Of a stretch of 5,149 nt of DNA, positions 1 through 5,149 are shown one piece after another. The DNA is taken from the NCBI GenBank assembly GCA_049578545.1, contig JBAUMF010000114.1:1-5149 (forward strand), in the 5' to 3' direction. The position numbers were made by a program, and so were the translations under genes. The notes under the pieces were generated by a model. It saw nothing but the letters and a program-made list of their open reading frames with translations. It was not told where the DNA came from and ran no database searches. How positions within the stretch are numbered: the first letter of the stretch is position 1; the number at the start of each line of letters is the position of its first letter. This stretch comes from DASQBT01 sp049578545 (GTDB taxonomy: Bacteria > Pseudomonadota > Gammaproteobacteria > Burkholderiales > Thiobacillaceae).

Positions 1-199
1 ACTACAGCCGTCTCTTCAACCCTCGTCCCCAATCGTCATCCATCACATCAAGACCTTATCGACCGGCACGTCCCAAAATCGGCCGTAAATCAAATCGAAA
101 TTCAGGTGAATAGCTGAAGACGGGCTAAAGCTGAAAGGTCGTCGATAACGTTTACGCCCTGATCGGTCATATCGGCCGACAAGGGTTTCGTGCTCTGCA
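1..199. other. No supportable gene; left-edge stretch
   Basis: I see no convincing gene here. A basic 58-residue frame on the minus strand (43-219, ATG at 219) is open, but it lacks a ribosome binding site and resembles no family I know. The + strand frame that becomes gene-like after about 260 is already open from 149, with a stop at 146-148, so this stretch may hold the decayed 5' part of that gene. No hairpin, repeat or clear promoter stands out. Confidence 0.4.
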
Positions 200-448
200 G
201 TGCGGAATCGTAGAATCATCGTTTCTGGCCACAGCCGGGTTTGTGATTTGGCGAAGGCGAAACGGGAGACCGTTGACAACTACGATTCTCTGGCAGACAA
301 GGTGGGCGCAGCGGCCCGGGACATGGACTCCATGGATCAAGTACTGGACCGCTTTGCGGACCTGCTTGCTTTCCGCCACGTGAAAAACTACAACCGCCTG
401 CACCGGGCCAACATGAACCGTGCCTTTGCCGAATTCGAGTCTGATTGA
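200..448 (+). CDS. Hypothetical protein, possibly an N-terminally truncated remnant
   Basis: I do not recognise this protein and assign no function. The frame ends at TGA 446-448. The first possible start inside it is a GTG at 200 (82 residues), but no Shine-Dalgarno sequence lies at a useful distance; an ATG at 323 is equally poorly served. From about codon 20 onward the codons are rich in G/C at the third position, as in a real gene. The product there is soluble and probably alpha-helical, with many Asp, Arg and Asn, for example DRFADLLAF and RLHRANMNRAF. The first 20 or so codons look different (many Arg, Cys and Ser) and could be non-coding. The simplest reading is the 3' end of an older gene whose front has decayed; a short intact gene is the alternative. 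It precedes the membrane protein at 509 by 60 bases on the same strand. Confidence 0.4.
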   Translation: MRNRRIIVSGHSRVCDLAKAKRETVDNYDSLADKVGAAARDMDSMDQVLDRFADLLAFRHVKNYNRLHRANMNRAFAEFESD

Positions 449-508
449 TCCCGTCACATTTACAGATGGAGCGTGGCCAGTGCTATCGATCAGGTTCACA
501 ATGATCCC

Positions 509-919
509 ATGGCAACGCTTATCAGACTAATCGTCTATCTGTGGGTCTCGCCCGTTACGCTGCTCGGTTTATTGTTCTCGGCCGTATCCAGAGTAACGGG
601 GGGTGGGGGTCATTTCCACAGTGGAGTGTGGGAGGCTTGGGGCGGTTGGCCGGCCTCGTTGCTGGAATCAGGCTTGCCGTTTGCCGGCTCGGTGGCAGCA
701 ATCACAATTGGTCATGTCGTGCTGGGGGTAAGTGAGCAAGTCATTCATGACACACGGGCTCATGAACGTGCGCATGTCAGGCAATATGAACTGTGGGGCC
801 CTCTATTTCTATTGGCATACCCGTTGGCGGGCGCATGGGCATGGAGCAGCGACGGTGGCCCCTATTCTGACAATCCTTTCGAACGCGCGGCCCGCAAAGC
901 TGAAGTTAAACGTATCTAA
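509..919 (+). CDS. Small membrane protein with HExxH motif, putative zinc metalloprotease-like
   Basis: This 136-residue protein opens with a hydrophobic segment (about residues 4-25). A second apolar stretch (about 55-75) leads into the motif HERAH at 85-89, followed by VRQYELWGPLFLLAY. HExxH is the zinc-binding and catalytic signature of gluzincin metallopeptidases. A later DNPFER stretch (121-126) could supply a third ligand through Glu125, which is my inference. A third apolar segment spans about 97-113. I recall similar short proteins with HExxHxRQYxxxGP in proteobacteria, all without known function. I chose ATG 509 because it begins directly before the hydrophobic segment. A GTG at 473 in the same frame would add 12 residues, but its GGAG lies only one base away, too close to work well. 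The stop overlaps that of the facing gene by four bases. Whether it cleaves a peptide cannot be judged from sequence alone. Confidence 0.7.
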   Translation: MATLIRLIVYLWVSPVTLLGLLFSAVSRVTGGGGHFHSGVWEAWGGWPASLLESGLPFAGSVAAITIGHVVLGVSEQVIHDTRAHERAHVRQYELWGPLFLLAYPLAGAWAWSSDGGPYSDNPFERAARKAEVKRI

Positions 920-1209
920 TCGTCGATCAGATGGGTGAGCGACGCTTCAGCGGGCAAACCTGTATCAGGGTCTATCCAGTCTGCGATACCTAATTCCTCT
1001 TCGGCTTCTTCCAGACTTTCGCCAGGCTCATAGTCAGAATCGGCATTGTATTCCATATCCTGGACCGCTTCTGCCAAGGTGGGAAACGGACCATACTCCT
1101 CCACACTGGTTTCGTCGCGCCAATAAAAACCATCTGGCCGCTCAATGATGCGACTCTGATCATCGCTGGATTCGTTGGGCTTGGTTTCGGCCGTTTGCTG
1201 CTTCGTCAT
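916..1209 (-). CDS. Small, highly acidic conserved hypothetical protein
   Basis: A 97-residue soluble protein with 28 Asp/Glu against 5 Lys/Arg, so strongly negative. After a Ser/Asn/Gln-rich polar lead (1-20), it has a compact core with ERPDGFYWRDE (23-33) and YGPFPTLAEAVQDM (39-52), then an acidic stretch (53-75) and GIADWIDPDTGLPAE (74-88). The YW...YGPF.TLAEA pattern resembles short conserved proteins of unknown function in betaproteobacteria. I know of no assigned role. I chose ATG 1209 because GAGGAG lies nine bases upstream (1219-1224); an upstream TTG at 1239 is in frame but less likely. It lies 52 bases after the GIDE gene with no terminator hairpin between, so it is probably the last gene of that transcript. 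Its stop overlaps that of the convergent membrane protein gene. Confidence 0.75.
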   Translation of the reverse strand: MTKQQTAETKPNESSDDQSRIIERPDGFYWRDETSVEEYGPFPTLAEAVQDMEYNADSDYEPGESLEEAEEELGIADWIDPDTGLPAEASLTHLIDD

Positions 1210-1218
1210 GATTCCATT

Positions 1219-1224
1219 CTCCTC
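1219..1224 (-). promoter_or_regulatory. Ribosome binding site of the acidic protein gene
   Basis: GAGGAG on the minus strand, nine bases before ATG 1209. It decides for this start over the in-frame TTG at 1239, which lies upstream of it. Confidence 0.65.
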
Positions 1225-1261
1225 ATCATCCAGTTTCAATATAGAAAAGCTGGGCTAAAAG

Positions 1262-2161
1262 TCACCTTGCAATCCAGGGAAGCGAGCCAAGGCTTGCCAA
1301 CGCAACAAACAGGTAAGTCCAACTCCAGATTTGATAACGCCGGATCAGCTCCCCAGGCAATTTATTGGCAATTAAGTAGGGTCGGCCATCGCGTGGCTTG
1401 CGAAGTACATGGACGCCATCGCTGAGTCGAATCTGCTGATGCTCCTGTTCAACCTCGAGTTCAGCCGCTTTGCGCACCAACTCCCATTCAGCAAGGTCAA
1501 TTTCGCCATCATGATTGCGATCAAAGCGCTTGAGCAAGCTAGCCTTGTCCTTCTTCCAGTCGGAAAGAAGCAAAGAGATGTCGTTATTCGTATCAAAGTC
1601 TGACTGGGCTCCGCCCACAGTAGCGTGCTCACCTACTGCGTAGAGTTTCTCCCCCTCGATCAGACTCCACTCGGTTTTCCGGTATATGTCTTCAATCCAG
1701 ACGCGCTTGCGAGAAGTCAATATTTCGGCGCCATCAGGGTCAATCAAGACCAGGCCGCTCCCATCATCCAGGCCAAAAGTGTCGTGCGACTCACCCGAGG
1801 AGTCATGGACCCATTTGTCACCACTTCTGCGTTCGACCTTGTATCGATACCACAGGCAGGGCAGCCCGGTCAGGAAGCTGGTCAGCTCATCTCCCGGAGG
1901 CTGTTTGCCTCGACCCGCAAACTCGACATAACCTTGCGGGGCAGATATAACTTTTGCGGTAGGTGTGTCGTCCACGATCCGAAAACGCTTCAGATTAACC
2001 AGCCACGCAACAATACTTGATAATAGGATAAAAAGGGCGGCAAGAAGCCAAACGCCTGTTTGGTGGATTCTCAGTCCGATATAGAAAACTGCTGCATAGA
2101 CAGCCAGCAACCCCAAATTGCTTGCATGTAACCGGGCGTCAAACAGCGAAATTGAGAGCAT
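1262..2161 (-). CDS. GIDE-domain membrane protein with EF-hand calcium loop
   Basis: A 299-residue protein resembling the GIDE domain family, known from the eukaryotic mitochondrial E3 ligase MUL1/MAPL and from bacterial proteins often annotated 'E3 ubiquitin ligase family'. Two membrane segments lie at about 15-31 and 35-55. The GIDE-like part follows: APQGYVEFAGRG (74-85), PCLWYRYKVERR (101-112), a TFGLDDGSG turn, then EWSLIEGEKLYAVGEH (164-179). Residues 214-225 (DRNHDGEIDLAE) are a complete EF-hand loop, with Asp1, Asn3, Asp5, Gly6, Ile8 and Glu12 all in place. A third membrane segment lies at about 278-296. There is no RING finger, so ligase activity is not indicated. The ATG overlaps the lemA stop by one base (TGATG), which fixes the start and suggests coupled translation. 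A role with LemA at the inner membrane, perhaps calcium-responsive, is inference. Confidence 0.85.
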   Translation of the reverse strand: MLSISLFDARLHASNLGLLAVYAAVFYIGLRIHQTGVWLLAALFILLSSIVAWLVNLKRFRIVDDTPTAKVISAPQGYVEFAGRGKQPPGDELTSFLTGLPCLWYRYKVERRSGDKWVHDSSGESHDTFGLDDGSGLVLIDPDGAEILTSRKRVWIEDIYRKTEWSLIEGEKLYAVGEHATVGGAQSDFDTNNDISLLLSDWKKDKASLLKRFDRNHDGEIDLAEWELVRKAAELEVEQEHQQIRLSDGVHVLRKPRDGRPYLIANKLPGELIRRYQIWSWTYLFVALASLGSLPWIAR

Positions 2162-2736
2162 CAGGCGTTGAACATTTGCTGCACATTAATGTCTGTCGTC
2201 TCGGTTTGGCTGAACCTGAGCAGCGGATGCTCCTGGAATTTGAACAGGCTGGCGATGATGCTGTCCGGGAACTGTTCGATGCGTACATTGTTGATATTGA
2301 CTGAATCGTTGTAAAACTCGCGACGGTCAGCAATCGCGTTTTCAAGACTCGAAATCCTCGCTTGCAGGTGCAAGAAAGTTTCATCTGTTTTGAGCTCCGG
2401 GTAGGCTTCTGCAACGGCGAAAAGATGGCCAAGCCCGGATTTCAGGTTTTCTTCGGCTTTCCCCAGACCGGCGACATCATGACTTCTCCGTGCATCTGAT
2501 ACTTGGGCACGGGCCAGCATGACCTTTTCAAGGGTTTCCTGTTCGAATTTCATGTATTGCCTGCAAGTGTCTACAAGCTTGGGAAGTTCGTCGTGGCGTT
2601 GCTTGAGCAACACATCAATATTGGCCCATGCCATGCTTACATTGTGTTTAAGGCTGACGAGCTGGTTGTAAACAAAAACTCCATAGACGGCCAAAAGAAC
2701 CAATACGCCATAGAAAATGGCTGCGCTCACGCTCAT
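2161..2736 (-). CDS. lemA: LemA family membrane protein
   Basis: A 191-residue LemA family protein, about the usual family length. One hydrophobic segment (about 6-24) anchors it in the inner membrane. There is no lipobox cysteine, so it is not a lipoprotein. The rest is a long helical bundle with family hallmarks: NQLVSLKHNVSMAWANIDVLL (24-44), KQRHDELPKLVDTCR (45-59), the ENLKSGLGHLFAVAEAYPELKT stretch (96-117), and FYNDSVNINNVRIEQFPDSIIA (141-162), followed by a C-terminal FKFQEHPLLRF. LemA proteins are widespread, but their biochemical role is unclear. In many bacteria they sit beside GIDE-domain genes, TPM-domain genes or the protease gene htpX. I chose ATG 2736 because GGAGAT lies four bases before it (2741-2746); a TTG at 2748 is also in frame. 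It is the first gene of a tight pair with the GIDE gene. Confidence 0.93.
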   Translation of the reverse strand: MSVSAAIFYGVLVLLAVYGVFVYNQLVSLKHNVSMAWANIDVLLKQRHDELPKLVDTCRQYMKFEQETLEKVMLARAQVSDARRSHDVAGLGKAEENLKSGLGHLFAVAEAYPELKTDETFLHLQARISSLENAIADRREFYNDSVNINNVRIEQFPDSIIASLFKFQEHPLLRFSQTETTDINVQQMFNA

Positions 2737-2807
2737 GGTTATCTCCAAATCTAATTCAATAAATTATTTCAGTAGGTTAACGGACAGACTTTACAAAAAA
2801 TGTAGCC
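2737..2807 (-). promoter_or_regulatory. AT-rich gap before lemA, possible promoter region
   Basis: Seventy-one bases separate the alcohol dehydrogenase stop from ATG 2736. The stretch is clearly richer in A and T than the genes around it and ends in a good ribosome binding site, GGAGAT (2741-2746). No GC-rich hairpin with a T tail is visible, so there is no clear terminator for the upstream gene. It could hold a lemA promoter, but I cannot point to a convincing -35/-10 pair. Confidence 0.3.
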
Positions 2808-4025
2808 TTATAACCGTGCAGCAAGGATTGAGGCAATTTCACTGTCTGTAAGTACGATCGGGTTGGTTTTCATGCTGCTTCCACGGCTGTTGGCAACAAT
2901 ATGTGGAATATCCTGTTCAGTGATGCCGTATTTGCTCAGACGGGGCAGTTTCAATTGCGCTGTCCACTTTTCGAGAATTTCCACCAGCGCTTCCAACGCT
3001 GCTTCATTGTCCATGTGGGCATCTTTGCTTAGCAGCCGACCTGCCTGTGCATACTTTATTAGTGCTTCACTCGCCTTGTCGCGTGTCTTGAGCGACTTGA
3101 CGTTCATTCGTGTCGCTTCCGCTACAAGCGTCCCGCAAACAACGCCATGCGGAATGGGGAAAAAGGCACCCAAAGGAGAAGCGAGGCCATGTACCGAGCC
3201 CAGCCCGACCTGAGCCAGGGTAATTCCAGACATCAAGGCTGCATACGCCATGCCTGCTTGTGCCTCCTTGGCATTGGCACCATCGTTATGCCAAATCAGC
3301 AAGCTATTGCGCACCGCCTTCATTCCTGACCAGGCCAGCGCATCGGTAAATCGATTGGCCTTTGATGAAACATACGATTCAAGCAATTGCGTGAAGGCAT
3401 CCATGCCATTTGCTGCAATTATTTGTGCAGGGCAACTTGCCAATAATTCGGGGTCCACAACGGCGATTTCGGCAACCAGTTTTTCGTCGCGGAAGGACTT
3501 CTTGAAGCCGTTGCTCCCCTGTATCGACAGAACTGCATTTCTAGTTGCCTCTGAGCCGGTTCCGGCGGTTGTTGGCACGGCGATAAGTGGTGTTGAAGGC
3601 CCCAGATATGGCAGTTCGGGTCCTATGCCTTCCAGATGATCCATTACCGAATTGCCTGGTTTCAATAACCCAGCAATCGCCTTCGCAGCGTCAAGTGCGC
3701 TGCCGCCGCCGATACCGATTACAACGCCAATATGTTTTTGTTTGAAGTCGGCTACAGCCTTATCAACCAAATCGGGGGAAGGCTCTCCATCGACGCATAG
3801 ATCCAGCCACGCTAATTTCTGATTGCGAAATGCTCTCTGGAGATACTCCCAATGGGGAGTGGAGCGAAACGAGTGGCTGCCCGTAACAATCAGGGCCCGC
3901 TTTCCATACCTACCTGCAAGCTGAGGTAGACTATTTATGCGCCCAGAGCCGAACATTATTTGGGGCAAGCGGGAGAGAGAAAAGTCAAACACGCGCTCAC
4001 CTTCAGAATACGGGGAAGAGACCAT
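2808..4025 (-). CDS. Iron-containing (type III) alcohol dehydrogenase
   Basis: A 405-residue NAD(P)-dependent dehydrogenase of the Fe-ADH superfamily, which interconverts alcohols and aldehydes or ketones in the cytosol. The N-terminal dinucleotide-binding half shows IMFGSGRI (23-30), GGGSALDAAK (106-115) and TTAGTGSE (152-159). The C-terminal metal-binding half shows NGMDAFTQLLESY (206-218) and VHGLASPLGAFFPIPHG (278-294). Asp209, His279 and His293 match three of the four usual metal ligands; the fourth position is Gln213 instead of His. Substrate cannot be deduced. The ATG at 4025 overlaps the upstream LsrG-like gene by 23 bases. A GTG at 3992 may be the true start: it has AAGGTGA four bases before it and gives a 394-residue protein starting at FDFSLSRL, as is usual in the family. 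The two genes are surely co-transcribed. Confidence 0.92.
   Translation of the reverse strand: MVSSPYSEGERVFDFSLSRLPQIMFGSGRINSLPQLAGRYGKRALIVTGSHSFRSTPHWEYLQRAFRNQKLAWLDLCVDGEPSPDLVDKAVADFKQKHIGVVIGIGGGSALDAAKAIAGLLKPGNSVMDHLEGIGPELPYLGPSTPLIAVPTTAGTGSEATRNAVLSIQGSNGFKKSFRDEKLVAEIAVVDPELLASCPAQIIAANGMDAFTQLLESYVSSKANRFTDALAWSGMKAVRNSLLIWHNDGANAKEAQAGMAYAALMSGITLAQVGLGSVHGLASPLGAFFPIPHGVVCGTLVAEATRMNVKSLKTRDKASEALIKYAQAGRLLSKDAHMDNEAALEALVEILEKWTAQLKLPRLSKYGITEQDIPHIVANSRGSSMKTNPIVLTDSEIASILAARL
3997..4003 (-). promoter_or_regulatory. Probable ribosome binding site for the alternative GTG start of the dehydrogenase
   Basis: AAGGTGA on the minus strand shares its first base with the last base of the upstream gene's TGA stop (4003-4005). 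It lies four bases before GTG 3992. It matches the 3' part of the consensus AAGGAGGTGA at a proper distance, while ATG 4025 has only a GGGG nine bases upstream. This favours the shorter protein. Confidence 0.5.
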
Positions 4026-4299
4026 GGTAGGTGACCCCGCTGCGTGGGATTGCCATCCAAGGGCCCACCGCTTCTTTCCATTCCAGATAATGAGCTGTCT
4101 GCTTGTGCGCTAAAGCGCCCTCGGCCGTCACGTACGCTTCATACAATACGAATTGCGAGGGGTCTTCCGGCGATTGCATCACATCGAAACGCACATTACC
4201 CGGCTCTTGTGTCGAGGCTTCGTGGTTTCTTCTCGTTGCTTCAATAAAATCCTCTATGTGGGAACCGATGACTTTCACGTAGACTAAAGTGGTATGCAT
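4003..4299 (-). CDS. LsrG-like / antibiotic biosynthesis monooxygenase (ABM) fold protein
   Basis: A 98-residue protein of the dimeric ferredoxin-like ABM superfamily (LsrG, YgiN and relatives), close to the usual length of about 95-105. It resembles E. coli LsrG, as I recall that sequence, across most of its length: FIEATRRNHEASTQEPGN (18-35), VRFDVMQSPED (36-46), FVLYEAYVTAE (50-60), HKQTAHY (65-71). His26, Tyr53 and His65 fall at places conserved in LsrG. LsrG isomerises phosphorylated autoinducer-2, but no other lsr gene is here, so that substrate is not supported. ABM proteins also include quinol monooxygenases and enzymes without cofactor. The start at 4299 is set by AAGGAAAGG five bases upstream (4305-4313). 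Overlap with the dehydrogenase gene suggests both act on the same carbonyl or quinone-type compound, which is inference. Confidence 0.87.
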   Translation of the reverse strand: MHTTLVYVKVIGSHIEDFIEATRRNHEASTQEPGNVRFDVMQSPEDPSQFVLYEAYVTAEGALAHKQTAHYLEWKEAVGPWMAIPRSGVTYHGLFPVF

Positions 4300-4304
4300 G
4301 ACTG

Positions 4305-4313
4305 CCTTTCCTT
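4305..4313 (-). promoter_or_regulatory. Ribosome binding site of the LsrG-like gene
   Basis: AAGGAAAGG on the minus strand, five bases before ATG 4299. It lies just outside the probable end of the insertion sequence, so the element has spared it. Confidence 0.65.
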
Positions 4314-4339
4314 AAAGAACCTCTGAAGAAGCCCCGATT

Positions 4340-4345
4340 ATTATG
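4340..4345 (-). promoter_or_regulatory. Possible outward -10 box near the IS end
   Basis: CATAAT on the minus strand differs from TATAAT at one base and lies about 40 bases before the LsrG-like start. The best -35 candidate, CTGACC, sits 19 bases upstream of it and is weak. An outward promoter from the IS is therefore possible but not shown. Confidence 0.2.
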
Positions 4346-4392
4346 AGTAACGAACATGCTTGAAGGTCAGCGGCATCAAATGGGCTTGAATT

Positions 4393-4413
4393 GGGGTTCT
4401 CTGCCCCGTTTTT
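4393..4413 (+). terminator. Possible weak terminator hairpin inside the IS end
   Basis: GGGG (4393-4396) can pair with CCCC (4404-4407), with G-T pairs on each side, and a run of five T follows (4409-4413). This is the shape of a short intrinsic terminator for + strand transcripts entering the element. The stem is short, so it is only suggestive. Confidence 0.2.
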
Positions 4414-4438
4414 GCAGTCGCTTCGTGCCATTTCCCGT

Positions 4439-5149
4439 TCACTGGGCGGACCTTGCCCCTTGAACCCGTATCAAGGGGCGTCGCATCATGTACAGATTCG
4501 CCAACGCACAGGTGGCGAACAACCGGTTGGCATTCTTCATCAGCCCCTTGTAACGCACCTTCACGAAGCCGAAGATGCGCTTGACGACGCCGATGGCATG
4601 TTCGACCTTGGCACGAACCCTGGATTTGGTTCGGTTCTTCGCCCGCTCGGTCTCGTTGACCACCCCTTGTGGCGGTAACGCCGGTTGGTGAAATCCTTCG
4701 CGGCCGGCGCATGCTGCTTGATGACCTCTGTTTGGCCCCGGTAAGCCTGGTCGCCCCACACCCGCGTTTCTTCCCCGTGCAGCAGATCGGACAGCACTTC
4801 GGAATCGGCCACATTGGCGGCGGTGGCCACCACCGAATGGATGACCTTGGTCTTGCTGTCCACCCCCATGTGTGCCTTCATGCCAAAGTACCACTGGTTG
4901 CCCTCCTTGGTCTGGTGCATGTCCGGGTCCCGCTTCTTGTCGCGGTTCTTGGTCGAGGGCGGCGCGTTAATAATGGTGGCGTCCTCGATGGTGCCGGTAG
5001 ACACCTTCAGGCCTTGTGCCTCCAGGTGCCGGTGCACCTGTTCGAACCGCTTCCTGCCCAACTGATGTTTCTCCAGCAGATGGCGGAAGCGCAGAATGGT
5101 GCTCTCGTCCGGCGCGGCCTCGCACCCCAGATCAACACCGACAAAGCGA
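4439..5149 (-). pseudogene. IS5-group DDE transposase, frameshifted, N-terminus outside the window
   Basis: This strongly resembles the IS5 transposase (InsH type), which cuts and joins the element's ends through a DDE triad. Read leftward from the window edge, the first frame gives FVGVDLG, DESTILRFRHLLEKHQL, GTIEDATIINAPPSTKN, MHQTKEGNQWYFGMKAHMGVD, HGEE and WGDQAYRG. At AAGGGG (4663-4668) the frame breaks: the first frame stops at 4561, while the true C-terminus continues in the -1 frame with VVNETERAK, RVRAKVEHAIGVVKRIFGF and VRYKGLMKN to TGA 4439. The catalytic residues are Asp (codon 4981-4983), Asp (4750-4752) and Glu (4601-4603), the last beyond the break. One missing G in the run at 4663-4666 explains everything. 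As IS5-group transposases are normally a single frame, this copy is probably dead unless the deletion is a sequencing error. Confidence 0.88.

Larger units (their letters stand above)
4317..5149 (-). mobile_element. IS5-family insertion sequence, IS5 group, 3' part only
   Basis: The element enters from the right edge. Its transposase reads leftward and is followed by about 120 non-coding bases. The end is placed at roughly 4317, where GAACCTCTGAAGAAGCCCC begins, because this looks like an IS5-type terminal repeat. The partner repeat is outside the window, so the exact end is not proven. A TTAA at 4312-4315 next to it fits the four-base YTAR target preference of IS5 elements. The transposase region seems more G+C-rich than the genes to its left, as expected of a recent arrival. 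Confidence 0.75.

Noticed and set aside
43..279. Minus-strand frame of 78 residues starting with TTG (or ATG at 219)
   Set aside because: No ribosome binding site, no recognisable motif, and it overlaps the better-looking + strand frame.
167..499. Minus-strand frame of 110 residues across the left region
   Set aside because: It is the antisense of the + strand frame 200-448, its composition is unlike a real protein, and it lacks a ribosome site.
1625..2020. Plus-strand frame of 131 residues inside the GIDE gene
   Set aside because: It lies wholly antisense to a gene with clear domain features and shows no motif of its own.
1262..2161. Bacterial ubiquitin ligase, as such proteins are sometimes labelled
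   Set aside because: No RING finger cysteines or histidines follow the GIDE-like region; only the GIDE fold is shared with MUL1.
2737..2814. GGTTAT near 2737 and ATAACC near 2809 as a terminator stem
   Set aside because: The arms are over 60 bases apart and there is no T tail, so this is not a plausible terminator.
3250..3639. Plus-strand frame of 129 residues inside the dehydrogenase gene
   Set aside because: Antisense shadow of a well-supported enzyme gene; composition is biased and no start signal is present.
4663..4668. Programmed -1 frameshift signal in the transposase
   Set aside because: CAAGGGG is not a standard slippery heptamer and IS5-group transposases are normally one frame, so a simple deletion or error is more likely.

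Overview
The window looks like ordinary chromosomal DNA from a Gram-negative proteobacterium, most likely a betaproteobacterium. This is an inference from the LemA, GIDE and IS5-type protein sequences and the moderate G+C, not from any rRNA or marker gene. It holds six intact protein-coding genes, one probable gene remnant at the left edge, and one broken insertion sequence that runs off the right edge. I see no rRNA, tRNA, CRISPR array or long repeat.

Left part (1-919): the first 200 bases hold nothing I can firmly call. An open frame on the + strand ending at 448 has gene-like codon use but no convincing start, so it may be a truncated remnant. Next comes a + strand gene (509-919) for a small membrane protein with an HExxH zinc-metalloprotease motif. 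Its stop codon overlaps the stop of the gene facing it.

Middle part (916-2736, minus strand): three co-directional genes, read in the order LemA-family membrane protein, GIDE-domain membrane protein with a textbook EF-hand calcium loop, and a small, very acidic cytosolic protein. The LemA and GIDE genes share one base (TGATG) and are probably translationally coupled.

Right part (2808-4299, minus strand): a two-gene unit coding for an LsrG/antibiotic-biosynthesis-monooxygenase fold protein and an iron-containing alcohol dehydrogenase. The dehydrogenase has glutamine where the family usually has a metal-binding histidine. All five minus-strand genes could be one transcript, but the AT-rich 71-base gap before lemA may hold a separate promoter.

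Right edge (about 4317-5149): the 3' part of an IS5-group element. Its transposase carries all three DDE residues, but a one-base deletion in a run of four G splits it. The element ends just upstream of the ribosome binding site of the LsrG-like gene and points toward it, so it has probably replaced or altered that operon's promoter.

I did not find a clearly new multi-gene system. The items most worth a second look are the coupled LemA/GIDE-EF-hand pair with its acidic neighbour, the membrane HExxH protein beside it, and the His-to-Gln change in the dehydrogenase.
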